Of a stretch of DNA of 64,000 nt, positions 1 to 9,634 are shown piece by piece. The notes beneath the pieces were generated by a model. That model was not told where the DNA came from and searched no databases. It saw only the letters and a list, made by a program, of their open reading frames with translations. Numbering within the stretch: the stretch's first letter is position 1; every line of letters begins with the position of its first letter. The translations under genes and the position numbers were made by a program. Source of the stretch: Pacificispira sp033344895 (lineage in GTDB: Bacteria; Pseudomonadota; Alphaproteobacteria; UBA8366; Aestuariispiraceae); the NCBI GenBank assembly GCA_965229685.1, contig OZ245920.1, positions 930,001 through 994,000 on the forward strand, read 5' to 3'.

Positions 1-1
1 T

Positions 2-379
2 GCCGTCCTGGACCGAAACGCGCCACGTTCGATCCGCGGGTATCGCAACGAAAACGAGCTGCGGCACCTGATCGGCCCCGGCGTGTCTGCCGCCGCCGTC
101 TGGCATATGCGTGAGGCGCTGGACCGGGCCGGGTTTGTGAATGTGAAGATCGTCGCATCCAGCGGCTTCGGTCCGGAGAAATGCAAGGTGATGGCCCTGG
201 CCGATGCGCCGCTCAATGTGATCGGGACCGGCAGCTATCTGCCCGACCGCTGGTCGGAAACCTACGCGACGGCCGACATCGTCGAGTATGACGGCAAGCG
301 CCGCGTCAAGGTCGGGCGCGAGTTTCTGCTCCGCAAGCCCGGACCTGCGAATGGTGAAAAGGGGTCCGATCAGCCGTGA
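2..379 (+). CDS. Nicotinate phosphoribosyltransferase-like protein, C-terminal part
   Basis: The reading frame is open from the first bases of the window, so the 5' end is missing; about 125 C-terminal residues remain. The segment IVASSGFGPEKC, then NVIGTGSYL, then VKVGREFLL resembles the C-terminal part of the TIM barrel of nicotinate phosphoribosyltransferases, where a residue-counting Ser/Gly loop is followed by a G-x-G-T/S phosphate-binding segment. That family converts nicotinate and PRPP to nicotinate mononucleotide in NAD salvage, in the cytoplasm. The stop codon overlaps the GTG start of the next gene (GTGA), which suggests co-transcription. The family call rests on these motifs only and could be a relative of unknown substrate. 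Confidence 0.6.
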   Translation, partial: AVLDRNAPRSIRGYRNENELRHLIGPGVSAAAVWHMREALDRAGFVNVKIVASSGFGPEKCKVMALADAPLNVIGTGSYLPDRWSETYATADIVEYDGKRRVKVGREFLLRKPGPANGEKGSDQP

Positions 380-954
380 ACGGTTTGTTCAGCAGACGTG
401 TCCGGGAGCCCGGCGCCCTGAACGAAAAGGCGTTCCGTGATGCATTGACCGGGACCGAACTGCGGGACCTGTTTGACTATTGGTGGCGGGGTCGCGCCGA
501 CGCGCCGTTTCCCCGACGGTCGGATATCGATCCGCTCGATCTACCGAAAGCACTGCTGCCGCATCTCTATATCCTGACGCTGGAGCCGGATGGCGGCTAT
601 CGGTTCAGGTTGGCCGGGACGCGGATGGCGGAAATCTTCAGGAACGATGTCACCGGAAAGCGTCTCGACGCGGTTCTGGAGGGGCATGACCTCGACAATG
701 CGCTCCGCTCCTACGGGCGGATCGTCAAAGGGGCCGTGCCCTGGTATTCGCGGGTTATCTACAAGGTCGACGGCGAAAGCGGCATTCTCTATCAGCGCCT
801 GACCTTGCCGCTTGGCGAGGACGGCAAGGTCACGCATCTTTTGGGCGGGCTGACCGTGCACCGCGAACTTCGCATATATGAGGAGTTCTACGAGTCGCAC
901 GGCCGGCATGCCCTGGATGTCGAGGACCGGCTGGAGGCCGTGCTGAAGCCCTAG
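376..954 (+). CDS. PAS_5-type PAS domain protein
   Basis: This 192-residue protein begins at a GTG that overlaps the previous stop. It shows the PAS_5 (PF07310) layout: an N-terminal helix ending in LFDYWW, then the P-R-R-S-D-I-D-P-L-D-L segment, then the hydrophobic strand pattern LYILTLE...YRFRLAGTRMAEIF, and a C-terminal strand LLGGLTVHREL. No output domain, signal peptide or membrane segment is seen, so it is probably a small cytoplasmic sensor or adaptor; its ligand cannot be inferred. Its TAG stop overlaps the stop of the convergent channel gene in a shared CTAG. It is one of four such proteins in the window. Confidence 0.7.
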   Translation: MNGLFSRRVREPGALNEKAFRDALTGTELRDLFDYWWRGRADAPFPRRSDIDPLDLPKALLPHLYILTLEPDGGYRFRLAGTRMAEIFRNDVTGKRLDAVLEGHDLDNALRSYGRIVKGAVPWYSRVIYKVDGESGILYQRLTLPLGEDGKVTHLLGGLTVHRELRIYEEFYESHGRHALDVEDRLEAVLKP

Positions 955-3476
955 CGCGGGGCGTCCTGGCCAGGTTCCTGCGGTGTCCGGTCCACGTCCG
1001 GTGTTGCATCCGTTGCTTCGTCCGACTTGACCTGCCCTGTGACCGCCTGCAATCGCGCCTGCGCCGGATCGCCGTTTTCGACCAGATGGACGACACGCTG
1101 CGCATAGGGGATAACAATTCCTTCTTGCGGGAACCGACGCAGGATTTCCTTGCGGACATCGCTGGCGATCCAGACGACCCAGAGTATGTCGCTGGTAAAC
1201 AGCCGGATTTCCATATCGATCCGGCTTTCGCCGACATTCATGACCAGCGCGACCGGCTCAGGATAGCGCCGGCAACGCGGATGCTCCCGCGCGATCTCCA
1301 ACAGGATATCGCAAACCTTGTCGATGTCGCTGTCCAGGGCGACGCCGATCGGAATGTCGACACGGCCGATCTTGTCCTTATGCGTCCAGTTCTTCAGGGC
1401 CTGGGACAGCAGGTCCGCATTGGGGACGATGACGCTCGCCTTCTGCCAGGTTTCGATCTCCGTCGCCCGCATGTTGATCTGCTTGACGAAGCCTTCATTG
1501 GAGCCGACGACGACCCAGTCGCCGACCTTGATTGGACGCTCGATCAAAAGGATCAGGCCGGACACGAAATTGTTCACGATGTTCTGAAGGCCGAAGCCGA
1601 TCCCGACCGACAGTGCGCCTGCGATCAGTGCGATATTGGTCAGATCGACACCCGCGACCGCGACTGCCAGAGCCGCCGCAACAACGAAACCGACGTATCC
1701 GATGCCGGCCGTGATCGAGTGACGCAGGCTCTCTTCGATCTCGGTTTCCGGCAGGATCTTTTCCGCCAGGCTGCGTTTCAGGGCCCGAATCAATGCCAGC
1801 GCGGCGATGAAGACGAAAACCGCCAGCAGGATGTCGGTCAGCGAGATCGTCACATTTCCGATCTGAAGGCCGCTGAGGGCGATCCGCATGCCGTGCAGCA
1901 TGTCGGATTCGGAAACGCCCCAATTCGGCGCGATGATGCTGAGACCCAGAATGAAGATGGCCACGTCCAGCAGGAAACGGGTGACGAATTTCAGCCGGCT
2001 GCGTGTCTTGTGACGCACGGCCAGCCGATCCCGGACGACCGTGCTGCCCGTGACCAGGCCAATGACCTCCCGAAACAGGCCACGCAGGATGTAGAGGATC
2101 GATACCAGAATGGCCGACCCCAGAAGATTGTTCAGAAGGTAGTCGCCCAGATTGATGTAGCCGAGTGCGGGCGCGAGCGTTCCAACCAGTGTCAGAAGGA
2201 CCAGAAGGGCGTGCGTCGCCTTCCAGAACGGCCGCCGGACGGACCGAACGCCTTCCTCCTCCTCATCCGTTTCGTCGGGGTCCTCCGTTCGATCCTGGGC
2301 GATTTCATCGTCGGTCTTCCAAAGCGAGGGGCGCAGCAGAGCGAGCGTGAGCAGCCCCTGCGCAAGGCACATGCCGAACGTCCAGACAGACTGAAACTCG
2401 ACGGATAGTACGTCCGACAGCTGCGGCACGGCGTCCCCTGTGCGCAGCACGAACTCGTCGACACAGAACAGAAGCGCCAGGGGACGGATGAGGTGCAGAA
2501 TCTGCTGCCCTTTCTCGGGCTCCAGTCCGGTCAGGCGCCAGCTCGGGTCTTCCGGGGAAAAGACCGAATGGGGAAGGGCGGTTACCAGAACGAAAACCAT
2601 CAGGCTTTCGGCCGCGAGTCTCAGGATGGTTCCGAAATCGCTTTGAAAGGGAGAGCCGTCCGCCTGGGTGCGCAGAATGATCACCCCCAGGATCGCGGCG
2701 GGCAGAATGCCCCGGGCGACGCCGTCGGCGATGGCCGCCAGCAGTCGGCGACTGTAGGGCGGCGGTTCTTCGACCGGATAGGGACCGAACCGCCGCAGAA
2801 CGAAGGCGCGAAGCCACCAGGCAGCGGCGACGCCGACCAGAAAGAACGCCGCGGCGGTCAGGAACCCGCCGCTGCGTTCGTCATCCGGCAGGGCCTGCCA
2901 CCAACCGACGGCGGTCAGGGCGATGTTGGCGACATATTGCGCAACCGTATCCGGGACGGTCGCAATCGTGTCGGGCAGATAGGGCAGAGGCCCCTGTTCC
3001 ATCAACTGCGCGGCGAGGCGCGTGCGCTGTTCCTGACCGATGCGGGCTACAAGATTTGTCGCCCGTGTGATGGCCAGATCCGCAAGGGAGACCTGCGACT
3101 TCGCTTCCGAAATGGACTCGTTCAGGCGCGACCGTTCCTTGGCAACAGGGTCCGGCTCCGGAACGGCATTTTCACCCTCCGGAGGTGGTCCCAAGGCCTC
3201 CAGTCGGGCATTCAGTTCGCTGAGGGTCGCGGCCGCCCGATCCCGTGCCTGGGTTGCCTCGTTGATGACCTTGTTGAGGGTTTTCTTGACCGGCTCGCCG
3301 GCCTCGGCGGACAGTTCGGTGTTCTTCAGAAGCTCCTCGATCACGTCCATATCGCCATTCCAGTCGGAGGCGCGTTCGCTGAACGGTGTTTCGGGGTTCT
3401 GGGCGCGCACCGACTCGACCGGCGAAACCAGGACGGCCAGGGCCAGAATCAGAAGGGCAAGGAGGCGACAAGCCAT
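951..3476 (-). CDS. MscS/MscK-type mechanosensitive channel with DUF3772 domain
   Basis: This is an inner-membrane channel of about 841 residues. The chosen ATG (3474-3476) opens directly on a signal peptide (MACRLLALLILALAVLVSP...VRAQ); the frame continues upstream but that extension lacks signal-peptide character. A periplasmic coiled-coil region (about residues 40-180, DUF3772-like) is followed by several transmembrane helices and then the MscS pore and beta domain, recognisable from the Gly/Ala-rich GALSVGIGFGLQNIVNNF and RPIKVGDWVVVG. A charged linker (EDPDETDEEEEG) sits between helices. The family releases solutes on hypo-osmotic shock. The C-terminus is a short polar tail. It is transcribed divergently from pgi. 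Confidence 0.85.
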   Translation of the reverse strand: MACRLLALLILALAVLVSPVESVRAQNPETPFSERASDWNGDMDVIEELLKNTELSAEAGEPVKKTLNKVINEATQARDRAAATLSELNARLEALGPPPEGENAVPEPDPVAKERSRLNESISEAKSQVSLADLAITRATNLVARIGQEQRTRLAAQLMEQGPLPYLPDTIATVPDTVAQYVANIALTAVGWWQALPDDERSGGFLTAAAFFLVGVAAAWWLRAFVLRRFGPYPVEEPPPYSRRLLAAIADGVARGILPAAILGVIILRTQADGSPFQSDFGTILRLAAESLMVFVLVTALPHSVFSPEDPSWRLTGLEPEKGQQILHLIRPLALLFCVDEFVLRTGDAVPQLSDVLSVEFQSVWTFGMCLAQGLLTLALLRPSLWKTDDEIAQDRTEDPDETDEEEEGVRSVRRPFWKATHALLVLLTLVGTLAPALGYINLGDYLLNNLLGSAILVSILYILRGLFREVIGLVTGSTVVRDRLAVRHKTRSRLKFVTRFLLDVAIFILGLSIIAPNWGVSESDMLHGMRIALSGLQIGNVTISLTDILLAVFVFIAALALIRALKRSLAEKILPETEIEESLRHSITAGIGYVGFVVAAALAVAVAGVDLTNIALIAGALSVGIGFGLQNIVNNFVSGLILLIERPIKVGDWVVVGSNEGFVKQINMRATEIETWQKASVIVPNADLLSQALKNWTHKDKIGRVDIPIGVALDSDIDKVCDILLEIAREHPRCRRYPEPVALVMNVGESRIDMEIRLFTSDILWVVWIASDVRKEILRRFPQEGIVIPYAQRVVHLVENGDPAQARLQAVTGQVKSDEATDATPDVDRTPQEPGQDAPR

Positions 3477-3540
3477 CAAGCTTCTCAAAGGGTTGGATTG
3501 CAACGCAGCGTCGGGATGGACTGTAACACAGCGCTTCGTT

Positions 3541-4923
3541 ATGAACAGGGCTATGCCGGAATCAGCCATGCTCCCCGATATGGATACCGATCCAGAACTG
3601 AGCGCCCTTCTGGGGTATCGTCAAAGCGTCGAAGATTGCCTTGCCGATCGGATCGGTACGGGCGGTCTGAGCGCGTCGACTCTGGAGACGCTCCTGGGGC
3701 GGCTGACCCCGGCTATTGAGCGACTTCAGGCGGCACATGAATCCGGGCAGGTGCCTTTCCTTCGATTGCCGGCCGCCCGCGCCGATCTGCAGGCGCTGGA
3801 ACCCTATGCCGCCCATTATCAGCGTCGGTTCGACGATGTCCTGATTCTGGGTACCGGGGGCAGTTCACTGGGGTCGCGGGCTCTGTATGAGATGGCGGAC
3901 CGGGAGGCGGACCGGCTGCGTCGGGCGCCGCAACTTCACATCATCACCAATGTGGACCCGTTTGTCTGGGACCGACTGATCCGTCGCCTGGACTACCGTA
4001 AGACGGGGATCGTCGTGATCTCCAAATCGGGCGGCACCACGGAAACCATGATGCAGTTCCTGTCGCTTCTGCCGGTTGTGCTGGAGCAGTTGGAAGCCGA
4101 CGAGCTGCACCGGCACGTCACCCTGATTACCGAGCCCGGCGACAACCCGTTGCGGCGGCTCGGCGCGCGTTACAAGATTCCGGTTCTGGATCACGACCCG
4201 CGCGTCGGTGGTCGGTATTCGGTGCTCAGTGTCGTCGGGATGCTGCCGACGATGATTGCCGGCCTTGATGCGATCGAGACACGCGAAGGCGCCCAGAAAG
4301 TGCTGGAGCAGGCCCTTGCATCGAAGGACAACCCCGCGGCCTGCCCCGCGGCGGTCGGCGCGGCGGTCAGCGTCGGACTTCAGATGGACCGGTCCATCGC
4401 GGCGACGGTCATGCTGGCCTATTCTGATCGGCTGGGATCCTTGGCGCGCTGGTATCGCCAGCTCTGGGCCGAAAGCCTCGGCAAGAAGGGCCAGGGCACG
4501 ACGCCGGTTTACGCCACCGGTCCGGTCGATCAGCACAGTCAGCTTCAACTGTGGCTCGACGGTCCGGCCGACAAGATGTTCACCGTCATGGGGGGACCCA
4601 ATGACCTTGGCGGCGCGGGAATAGATCCCGCGCTGGCAGACGACCCGCGCCTGGAATACATGGTCGGACGTTCCATGGGCGATCTGATGGAGGCGTCCCG
4701 GCGCGCCACTGCGGAGACCCTGGCGCGACGCGGTCGACCGGTGCGGCGCATCGAAATGGCCCGCATTGACGAAGGGTCGATGGGTGCCCTGATGATGCAT
4801 TTCATGCTGGAAACCGTTCTGGCGGCGGATCTCATGGGGGTCGATCCCTTTGATCAGCCCGCGGTCGAGGATGGCAAGGTGCTGATTCGTCGCTATCTGG
4901 CGGAGCGCGGAGACGCGTCGTGA
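3541..4923 (+). CDS. pgi: Glucose-6-phosphate isomerase
   Basis: A cytoplasmic enzyme of about 460 residues that interconverts glucose-6-phosphate and fructose-6-phosphate. Diagnostic segments are ILGTGGSSLGSRAL (sugar-phosphate loop), VVISKSGGTTETM (SIS-type phosphate site), VGGRYSVLSVVG (PGI signature 1), ESLGKKGQGTTP (catalytic Glu region) and GPVDQHSQLQLW near the C-terminus. In-frame ATGs lie at 3541, 3553, 3568 and 3580 with no decisive ribosome-binding site; the most upstream one after the divergent channel promoter was taken. The TGA overlaps the GTG start of mutL, indicating a pgi-mutL transcription unit. The length resembles the shorter bacterial PGIs rather than the 550-residue enterobacterial form. 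Confidence 0.9.
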   Translation: MNRAMPESAMLPDMDTDPELSALLGYRQSVEDCLADRIGTGGLSASTLETLLGRLTPAIERLQAAHESGQVPFLRLPAARADLQALEPYAAHYQRRFDDVLILGTGGSSLGSRALYEMADREADRLRRAPQLHIITNVDPFVWDRLIRRLDYRKTGIVVISKSGGTTETMMQFLSLLPVVLEQLEADELHRHVTLITEPGDNPLRRLGARYKIPVLDHDPRVGGRYSVLSVVGMLPTMIAGLDAIETREGAQKVLEQALASKDNPAACPAAVGAAVSVGLQMDRSIAATVMLAYSDRLGSLARWYRQLWAESLGKKGQGTTPVYATGPVDQHSQLQLWLDGPADKMFTVMGGPNDLGGAGIDPALADDPRLEYMVGRSMGDLMEASRRATAETLARRGRPVRRIEMARIDEGSMGALMMHFMLETVLAADLMGVDPFDQPAVEDGKVLIRRYLAERGDAS

Positions 4924-6788
4924 ACGCCATCCCGCAAGCCGTCATACGCCGCCTTCCGGAAACTCTGGTCAACCGGATCGCAGCCGGTGAGGTGGTCGAG
5001 CGTCCTGCGTCTGCGGTCAAGGAACTGGTGGAAAATGCGCTGGATGCGGGCGCAACCCGCATCGACGTGACCATTCGCGACGGCGGCAGGGCCCTGATCT
5101 CGATCGCCGATGACGGCCGCGGCATGACGCCGGAAGAACTGAAGATCGCGGTGGAGAGGCATGCCACGTCGAAACTGCCGGACGAGGACCTGTTCCACAT
5201 CACCACATTGGGTTTCCGGGGTGAAGCGCTGCCCTCCATCGGCTCGGTCAGCCGTATGGCGATCACCAGCCGACCGCACGGCGCGGAGGAGGCCTGGCGG
5301 ATCGAGATCGAGGGCGGCAAGGTCCTCGAACCGAAACCGTCGCCAGGGGGGATCGGCACCACGGTCGAGGTGCGGGACCTTTTCTACAGCACTCCGGCGC
5401 GTCTCAAGTTCCTGCGCAGCGCCCGGGCGGAGAGCGGTGCCGTTGCCGATGTCATGAACCGCCTGGCCATGGCGCATCCTTCGGTCGGGTTCTCCCTGAC
5501 CGATGATGGCCGTGAGAAGCTTCGCCTCAGCGCTGCCCAGGGAGAGTTGCTGGACCTGCGCCTCAAGCGTCTGGGGGCGATTATGGGCCGCGAGTTTCAG
5601 GAGAATGCACTGGCCATCGATGCGGAACGCGAAGGCTTCCGACTGACAGGCTATGCGGGAGTGCCGACCCTGAACCGCGGCAATGCGACGATGCAGTTTC
5701 TGTTCGTCAACGGCCGCCCTGTCCGCGACAAGCAACTGATCGGTGCGGTTCGGGGCGCGTATCAGGATTTCCTGGCCCGGGACCGGCATCCTCTGCTGGC
5801 ACTGTTCCTGGAATGCGAGGCGCGGGCAGTGGATGTGAACGTCCACCCGGCGAAGAGCGAGGTAAGGTTCCGGGAGCCGGGCGTGGTGCGCGGCCTGATC
5901 GTCAGCGCGTTGAAACATGCCTTGGCGGAAGCCGGGCATCGGGCCTCGACCACGGTGTCGGCCGCCGCGCTGGGGGCGTTCAGACCATCACAACTGCCCG
6001 ACAACAGGCAGGGAAGCTTCGGCGGTGGCTATGCCTATCGGCCGCCACCCCCGCCCGCGCCGGGTCTGGCGGAACGGTCCTACGACTTCCAGCGCCCGGA
6101 CGGGTTCGCCCCGGCCGCGCGGCCGTCCTACGACCCGGGACCATCTTCCGCGGAGCGCATCGACCCCGAAACCGGGGAAGTTACGGCGCCCGAGCGCCCG
6201 CTGACGGAGTATCCGCTGGGGGCGGCAAGGGCGCAGTTGCACGCGACCTATGTCGTCGCCCAGACCGAGGACGGCATCGTCATCGTCGATCAGCATGCAG
6301 CGCATGAGCGTCTGGTTTACGAGACAATGAAAAAGGCGATGGATGAGGGCGGTGTGCCGCGTCAGGGGCTGCTGATTCCGGAGATCGTCGAACTGGACGA
6401 ACGGGCGGCGGAACGTCTGGTCGAACGGGCGGAGGATCTGGAAAAGCTGGGCCTGGTGGTGGAGGCCTTCGGTCCGGGGGCGGTCGCGGTGCGCGAGACC
6501 CCCGCTTTGCTGGGTGAGGTCGACGCGCGCTCGATGATCCGTGATCTGGCGGATGAACTGGAATCCCTGGGTAACACCTTTTCACTCAAGGAAAAGTTGG
6601 AGGAAGTCTGCGGCACCATGGCCTGCCATGGCTCGGTCCGCGCCGGGCGGCGGTTGAATACCGAGGAGATGAACGCCCTGCTGCGCCAGATGGAAGCGAC
6701 ACCGCATTCCGGCCAGTGCAACCACGGCCGCCCCACCTATGTCGAACTGAAACTGGCCGATATCGAAAAGCTGTTCGGCCGACGCTAG
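4920..6788 (+). CDS. mutL: DNA mismatch repair protein MutL
   Basis: 622 residues, starting at the GTG that overlaps the pgi stop. The N-terminal GHKL ATPase has IAAGEVVERPASAVKELVENALDAG (ATP-binding helix), DDGRGM and TLGFRGEAL; the family couples mismatch recognition by MutS to strand incision. A proline-rich linker (about residues 340-430) separates this from the C-terminal dimerisation domain. That domain carries the metal-binding DQHAAHERLVYE, then MACHGSVRAG, CNHGRP (CPHGRP in most homologues) and a terminal FGRR. These are the motifs of a latent endonuclease, so this MutL probably nicks DNA itself, as expected in bacteria without MutH. Confidence 0.95.
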   Translation: MNAIPQAVIRRLPETLVNRIAAGEVVERPASAVKELVENALDAGATRIDVTIRDGGRALISIADDGRGMTPEELKIAVERHATSKLPDEDLFHITTLGFRGEALPSIGSVSRMAITSRPHGAEEAWRIEIEGGKVLEPKPSPGGIGTTVEVRDLFYSTPARLKFLRSARAESGAVADVMNRLAMAHPSVGFSLTDDGREKLRLSAAQGELLDLRLKRLGAIMGREFQENALAIDAEREGFRLTGYAGVPTLNRGNATMQFLFVNGRPVRDKQLIGAVRGAYQDFLARDRHPLLALFLECEARAVDVNVHPAKSEVRFREPGVVRGLIVSALKHALAEAGHRASTTVSAAALGAFRPSQLPDNRQGSFGGGYAYRPPPPPAPGLAERSYDFQRPDGFAPAARPSYDPGPSSAERIDPETGEVTAPERPLTEYPLGAARAQLHATYVVAQTEDGIVIVDQHAAHERLVYETMKKAMDEGGVPRQGLLIPEIVELDERAAERLVERAEDLEKLGLVVEAFGPGAVAVRETPALLGEVDARSMIRDLADELESLGNTFSLKEKLEEVCGTMACHGSVRAGRRLNTEEMNALLRQMEATPHSGQCNHGRPTYVELKLADIEKLFGRR

Positions 6789-6894
6789 GGCAGGGCTGAG
6801 GGCTTCGGTCGCACCAGTGGGTATTTCCTTTTCCGGGCCTGTGCGCTCCGTTATGACGGTGACACATCAAATAGCCCAAGGCTGACGCCTGACC

Positions 6895-8076
6895 ATGTCC
6901 GCAATCCGCCCAATCCTGCCGGTCGTTCTGGCCACGATCTTCAACATCGTTGGCATGGGCATGGTCGTGCCGGGCCTGCCGTTCCAAGTCACCTCTCACG
7001 GCGGTGAGACGGGTGTTGCCCCGCTGATTTTCTCTGCCTTCTCCGCGGCTGCGGTGTTGGGGGCGCCGGTCTGGGGGTGGCTGTCCGACCGGATGGGACG
7101 CAAGCCGGTGCTGCTCGCTTCCGCTCTGACGACGGCGTTGTCCTACCTGTGGCTGGCCAATGTCGACAGCCTGACCGAACTGTATGCCAGCCGGATTTTC
7201 GCCGGTCTGATGGCCGGTTGGTTCGCGGCGTCGGCCGCTTATATCGCCGATGTCACCGCCCCGGCCGACCGTGCGAAGGGCATGGGCATGCTGGGCGCTT
7301 CCTTCGGGATCGGCTTTACCATCGGCCCGGCGCTGGGCGCCTGGGCCGTGGGGGGCGCCGATCCGGTCTATGCGCTGCCTGCCTATGCCGCTGCCGGCTG
7401 TACGGTGGTCTGTGCGCTGATCACGCTGGTCTTCGTTCGGGAACCGGCCCGTCATGCCGCCGAACAGACGGTGCGTTTCGCAACGAATGTGCTGCGCAAC
7501 GGTGATGTTTCCAGGCTTCTGGTCCTGCACTTCACCGTCCACCTGGTCTTCACGGCGATGGAAGGGGTTTTTGCGATCTGGGCTGCGGCCAATTTCGGTC
7601 TTGGTGCGCGGGAGGTTGGGTATTACCTGGCCTTCGCCGGACTTGTGACCGTTATCGTTCAAGGGGGTGTCGTCCGCCGGGTGGTCCCGATCCTGGGCGA
7701 GGGGCGTGTGATCCTGATCGCGGTGGGATCGTTGATGCTGACGATGGTGACGGTGATCGCGGTCACCGACGTCTGGATGATCCTGATCCCGATGGCGCTG
7801 CTGGCAATTGGTATCGGGCTGCACAACCCGGCAATGCAGAGCCTGCTGAGCCAGGTTTCGCCGGATCACATGAAGGGCGGCACGATGGGCAATGCGCAGA
7901 GCGCGCAATCCCTTGCCCGCGTCGCCGGTCCGGCCTGGGGGGCCGCCGCCTTTACGGCTTTCGGTTCGGAATCGCCGTTCCTGCTGGGCTTCGTGATCCT
8001 GGCTGGTGCTTTCGTCTTTGCGATTTTCCTGGCGCGTCGCTTCCCGAAGGAGGCCCTTGCCTCGAATGAGGTATAA
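6895..8076 (+). CDS. MFS transporter, TetA-like drug:proton antiporter family
   Basis: A 393-residue inner-membrane protein with twelve predicted hydrophobic segments. The motif GWLSDRMGRKPVLL after helix 2 is MFS motif A, and GASFGIGFTIGPALGA in helix 5 matches the antiporter motif C of exporters, so efflux of a small molecule is likely. The N-terminal pattern (MVVPGLPF in helix 1) resembles the TCR/Tet group. The substrate cannot be told from sequence. It stands alone between mutL and the Tad-like genes; no regulator is adjacent, and no clear promoter or terminator was recognised in the 106 bases before it. Confidence 0.85.
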   Translation: MSAIRPILPVVLATIFNIVGMGMVVPGLPFQVTSHGGETGVAPLIFSAFSAAAVLGAPVWGWLSDRMGRKPVLLASALTTALSYLWLANVDSLTELYASRIFAGLMAGWFAASAAYIADVTAPADRAKGMGMLGASFGIGFTIGPALGAWAVGGADPVYALPAYAAAGCTVVCALITLVFVREPARHAAEQTVRFATNVLRNGDVSRLLVLHFTVHLVFTAMEGVFAIWAAANFGLGAREVGYYLAFAGLVTVIVQGGVVRRVVPILGEGRVILIAVGSLMLTMVTVIAVTDVWMILIPMALLAIGIGLHNPAMQSLLSQVSPDHMKGGTMGNAQSAQSLARVAGPAWGAAAFTAFGSESPFLLGFVILAGAFVFAIFLARRFPKEALASNEV

Positions 8077-8200
8077 ATGCGCCGGAAATTTGCCTGAAGA
8101 AATACTGAAAAATTCACCTATATTATTGATTTTAAAACGGTTTTAGTTCCCATTCCGGATTGCGCATGATTACATTTCCCGTTCCTGGAGGAGCGGAGGG

Positions 8201-9634
8201 ATGATCGTTTCCCGACTACTGGCAAAGATACCCAAACGGGTTCGCGCGTTCTGGCAATCGACATCCGGCGGCACATTGCCGCTGGCAGCCGGCATGATGC
8301 TCACACTGGTCGGATTTGCCGGGCTGGCGCTGGACGGGGCGCGTCTGATCTATGCCAAGGACGTATTGCAGCGGGCGGTGGATGCCGGAGGACTGGCGGC
8401 GGGTCACGCGCTGGACGTCGACGACATGAACGCCGACGGTCATGACTTCTTCAATGCCAATGTTGCCGCGGGCGGGGGCATCTTGCGCAACACCGCGATG
8501 ACAATCGCAACGTCCGACGACAACCGGGTGCTGACGCTGAACGCCTCGGCTCAGGTGGAACCGACTTTCATGTCGGTCTTCGGCTTCGGGGCCATCACCG
8601 TGTCCGCGTCGACCGAGGTGACGCGTGAGACCCGCGGCATGGAACTGGCGCTGGTGATGGACAATACCGGATCGATGCGTTCCGGCGGGAAGATTACCGC
8701 GATGAAGGATGCGGCCCGATCGCTCGTCAACAATATCTACGGCGAGGAGGAGGTGAATCCGAATCTCTGGATATCGCTCATCCCCTATACGGCGGCGGTC
8801 AATGTCGGGGCGGGCCGTGACGTCTGGTTGGACAGTGACGGCCAGGATGCCATCGACAATGGTGATTTCGGCCCGACGGGCTGGAAGGGCTGCGTCGAGG
8901 CGCGGAGCGGAATGGGCGACCGCACGGACGACCCTCCTGCGGACAACCCATTCCCGATCTTCTTCTATGCCGATGCCAGCGACAATGACTGGATCCTGTC
9001 CGGCGGCAGCTACGATATCGATGAATCGAACGGGGCCCAGAACAACGGGACAGGTCCCAATCTGGGCTGCGGTCCGGCCATCACCCCCCTGACCGCCGCG
9101 AAGGGACCGGTGATCGCCGCAATCGACGAAATGCTGCCATGGCACCGTGGCGGCACGACATCCAATCTGGGGCTCGTATGGGGGTGGCGCACGCTGTCTC
9201 CGCGCTGGCAGGGTTTGTGGGGCGGCGCAACGCCTGCGGAACTGCCGCTGCCCTATGACGAGCCGTTCATGGACAAGGTCATCGTCGTCCTGACCGACGG
9301 GCAGAACCAGTTCTATGACCACAATGGCGGCGGGCCGGAAGGGTCGGACTACACCGCCTACGACCGGCTGAATATCTTCGGCTATGAGACGCTGGATCAG
9401 GCCCGGGCGGAGATCGACGACCGGTTCGCGGAAGTGTGCACGACAATCAAGCAGTCCGGGATCAAGATCTTCGCGATTACCTTCGGCTCGACGCCGAATG
9501 CGTCTACACAGGCGTTGTACCGGAACTGCGCGTCCAACAGCGCCTTCTACTTTCACGCGCCGTCCAACGATGAATTGCAGTCGGTCTTTGACACGATCGG
9601 CCGTCAGCTCAGCAATCTGAGGCTGTCACAATGA
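8201..9634 (+). CDS. TadG-like VWA-domain protein
   Basis: 477 residues, preceded by a strong purine-rich ribosome-binding site (ggaggagcggaggg). An N-terminal membrane segment (GGTLPLAAGMMLTLVGFAGLALDGARL) follows the class of Tad/TadG pseudopilin-like leaders. A von Willebrand A domain begins at about residue 148 with LALVMDNTGSMRSGGK, a D-x-N/S-G-S-M MIDAS variant, and continues to KVIVVLTDGQNQFYD. TadG proteins accompany Flp pilus or surface-assembly systems and are held at the cell envelope. Two TadE-type genes follow with 4- and 1-base overlaps, so the three form an operon. An AT-rich stretch at about 8096-8160 is the likely promoter region. Confidence 0.8.
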   Translation: MIVSRLLAKIPKRVRAFWQSTSGGTLPLAAGMMLTLVGFAGLALDGARLIYAKDVLQRAVDAGGLAAGHALDVDDMNADGHDFFNANVAAGGGILRNTAMTIATSDDNRVLTLNASAQVEPTFMSVFGFGAITVSASTEVTRETRGMELALVMDNTGSMRSGGKITAMKDAARSLVNNIYGEEEVNPNLWISLIPYTAAVNVGAGRDVWLDSDGQDAIDNGDFGPTGWKGCVEARSGMGDRTDDPPADNPFPIFFYADASDNDWILSGGSYDIDESNGAQNNGTGPNLGCGPAITPLTAAKGPVIAAIDEMLPWHRGGTTSNLGLVWGWRTLSPRWQGLWGGATPAELPLPYDEPFMDKVIVVLTDGQNQFYDHNGGGPEGSDYTAYDRLNIFGYETLDQARAEIDDRFAEVCTTIKQSGIKIFAITFGSTPNASTQALYRNCASNSAFYFHAPSNDELQSVFDTIGRQLSNLRLSQ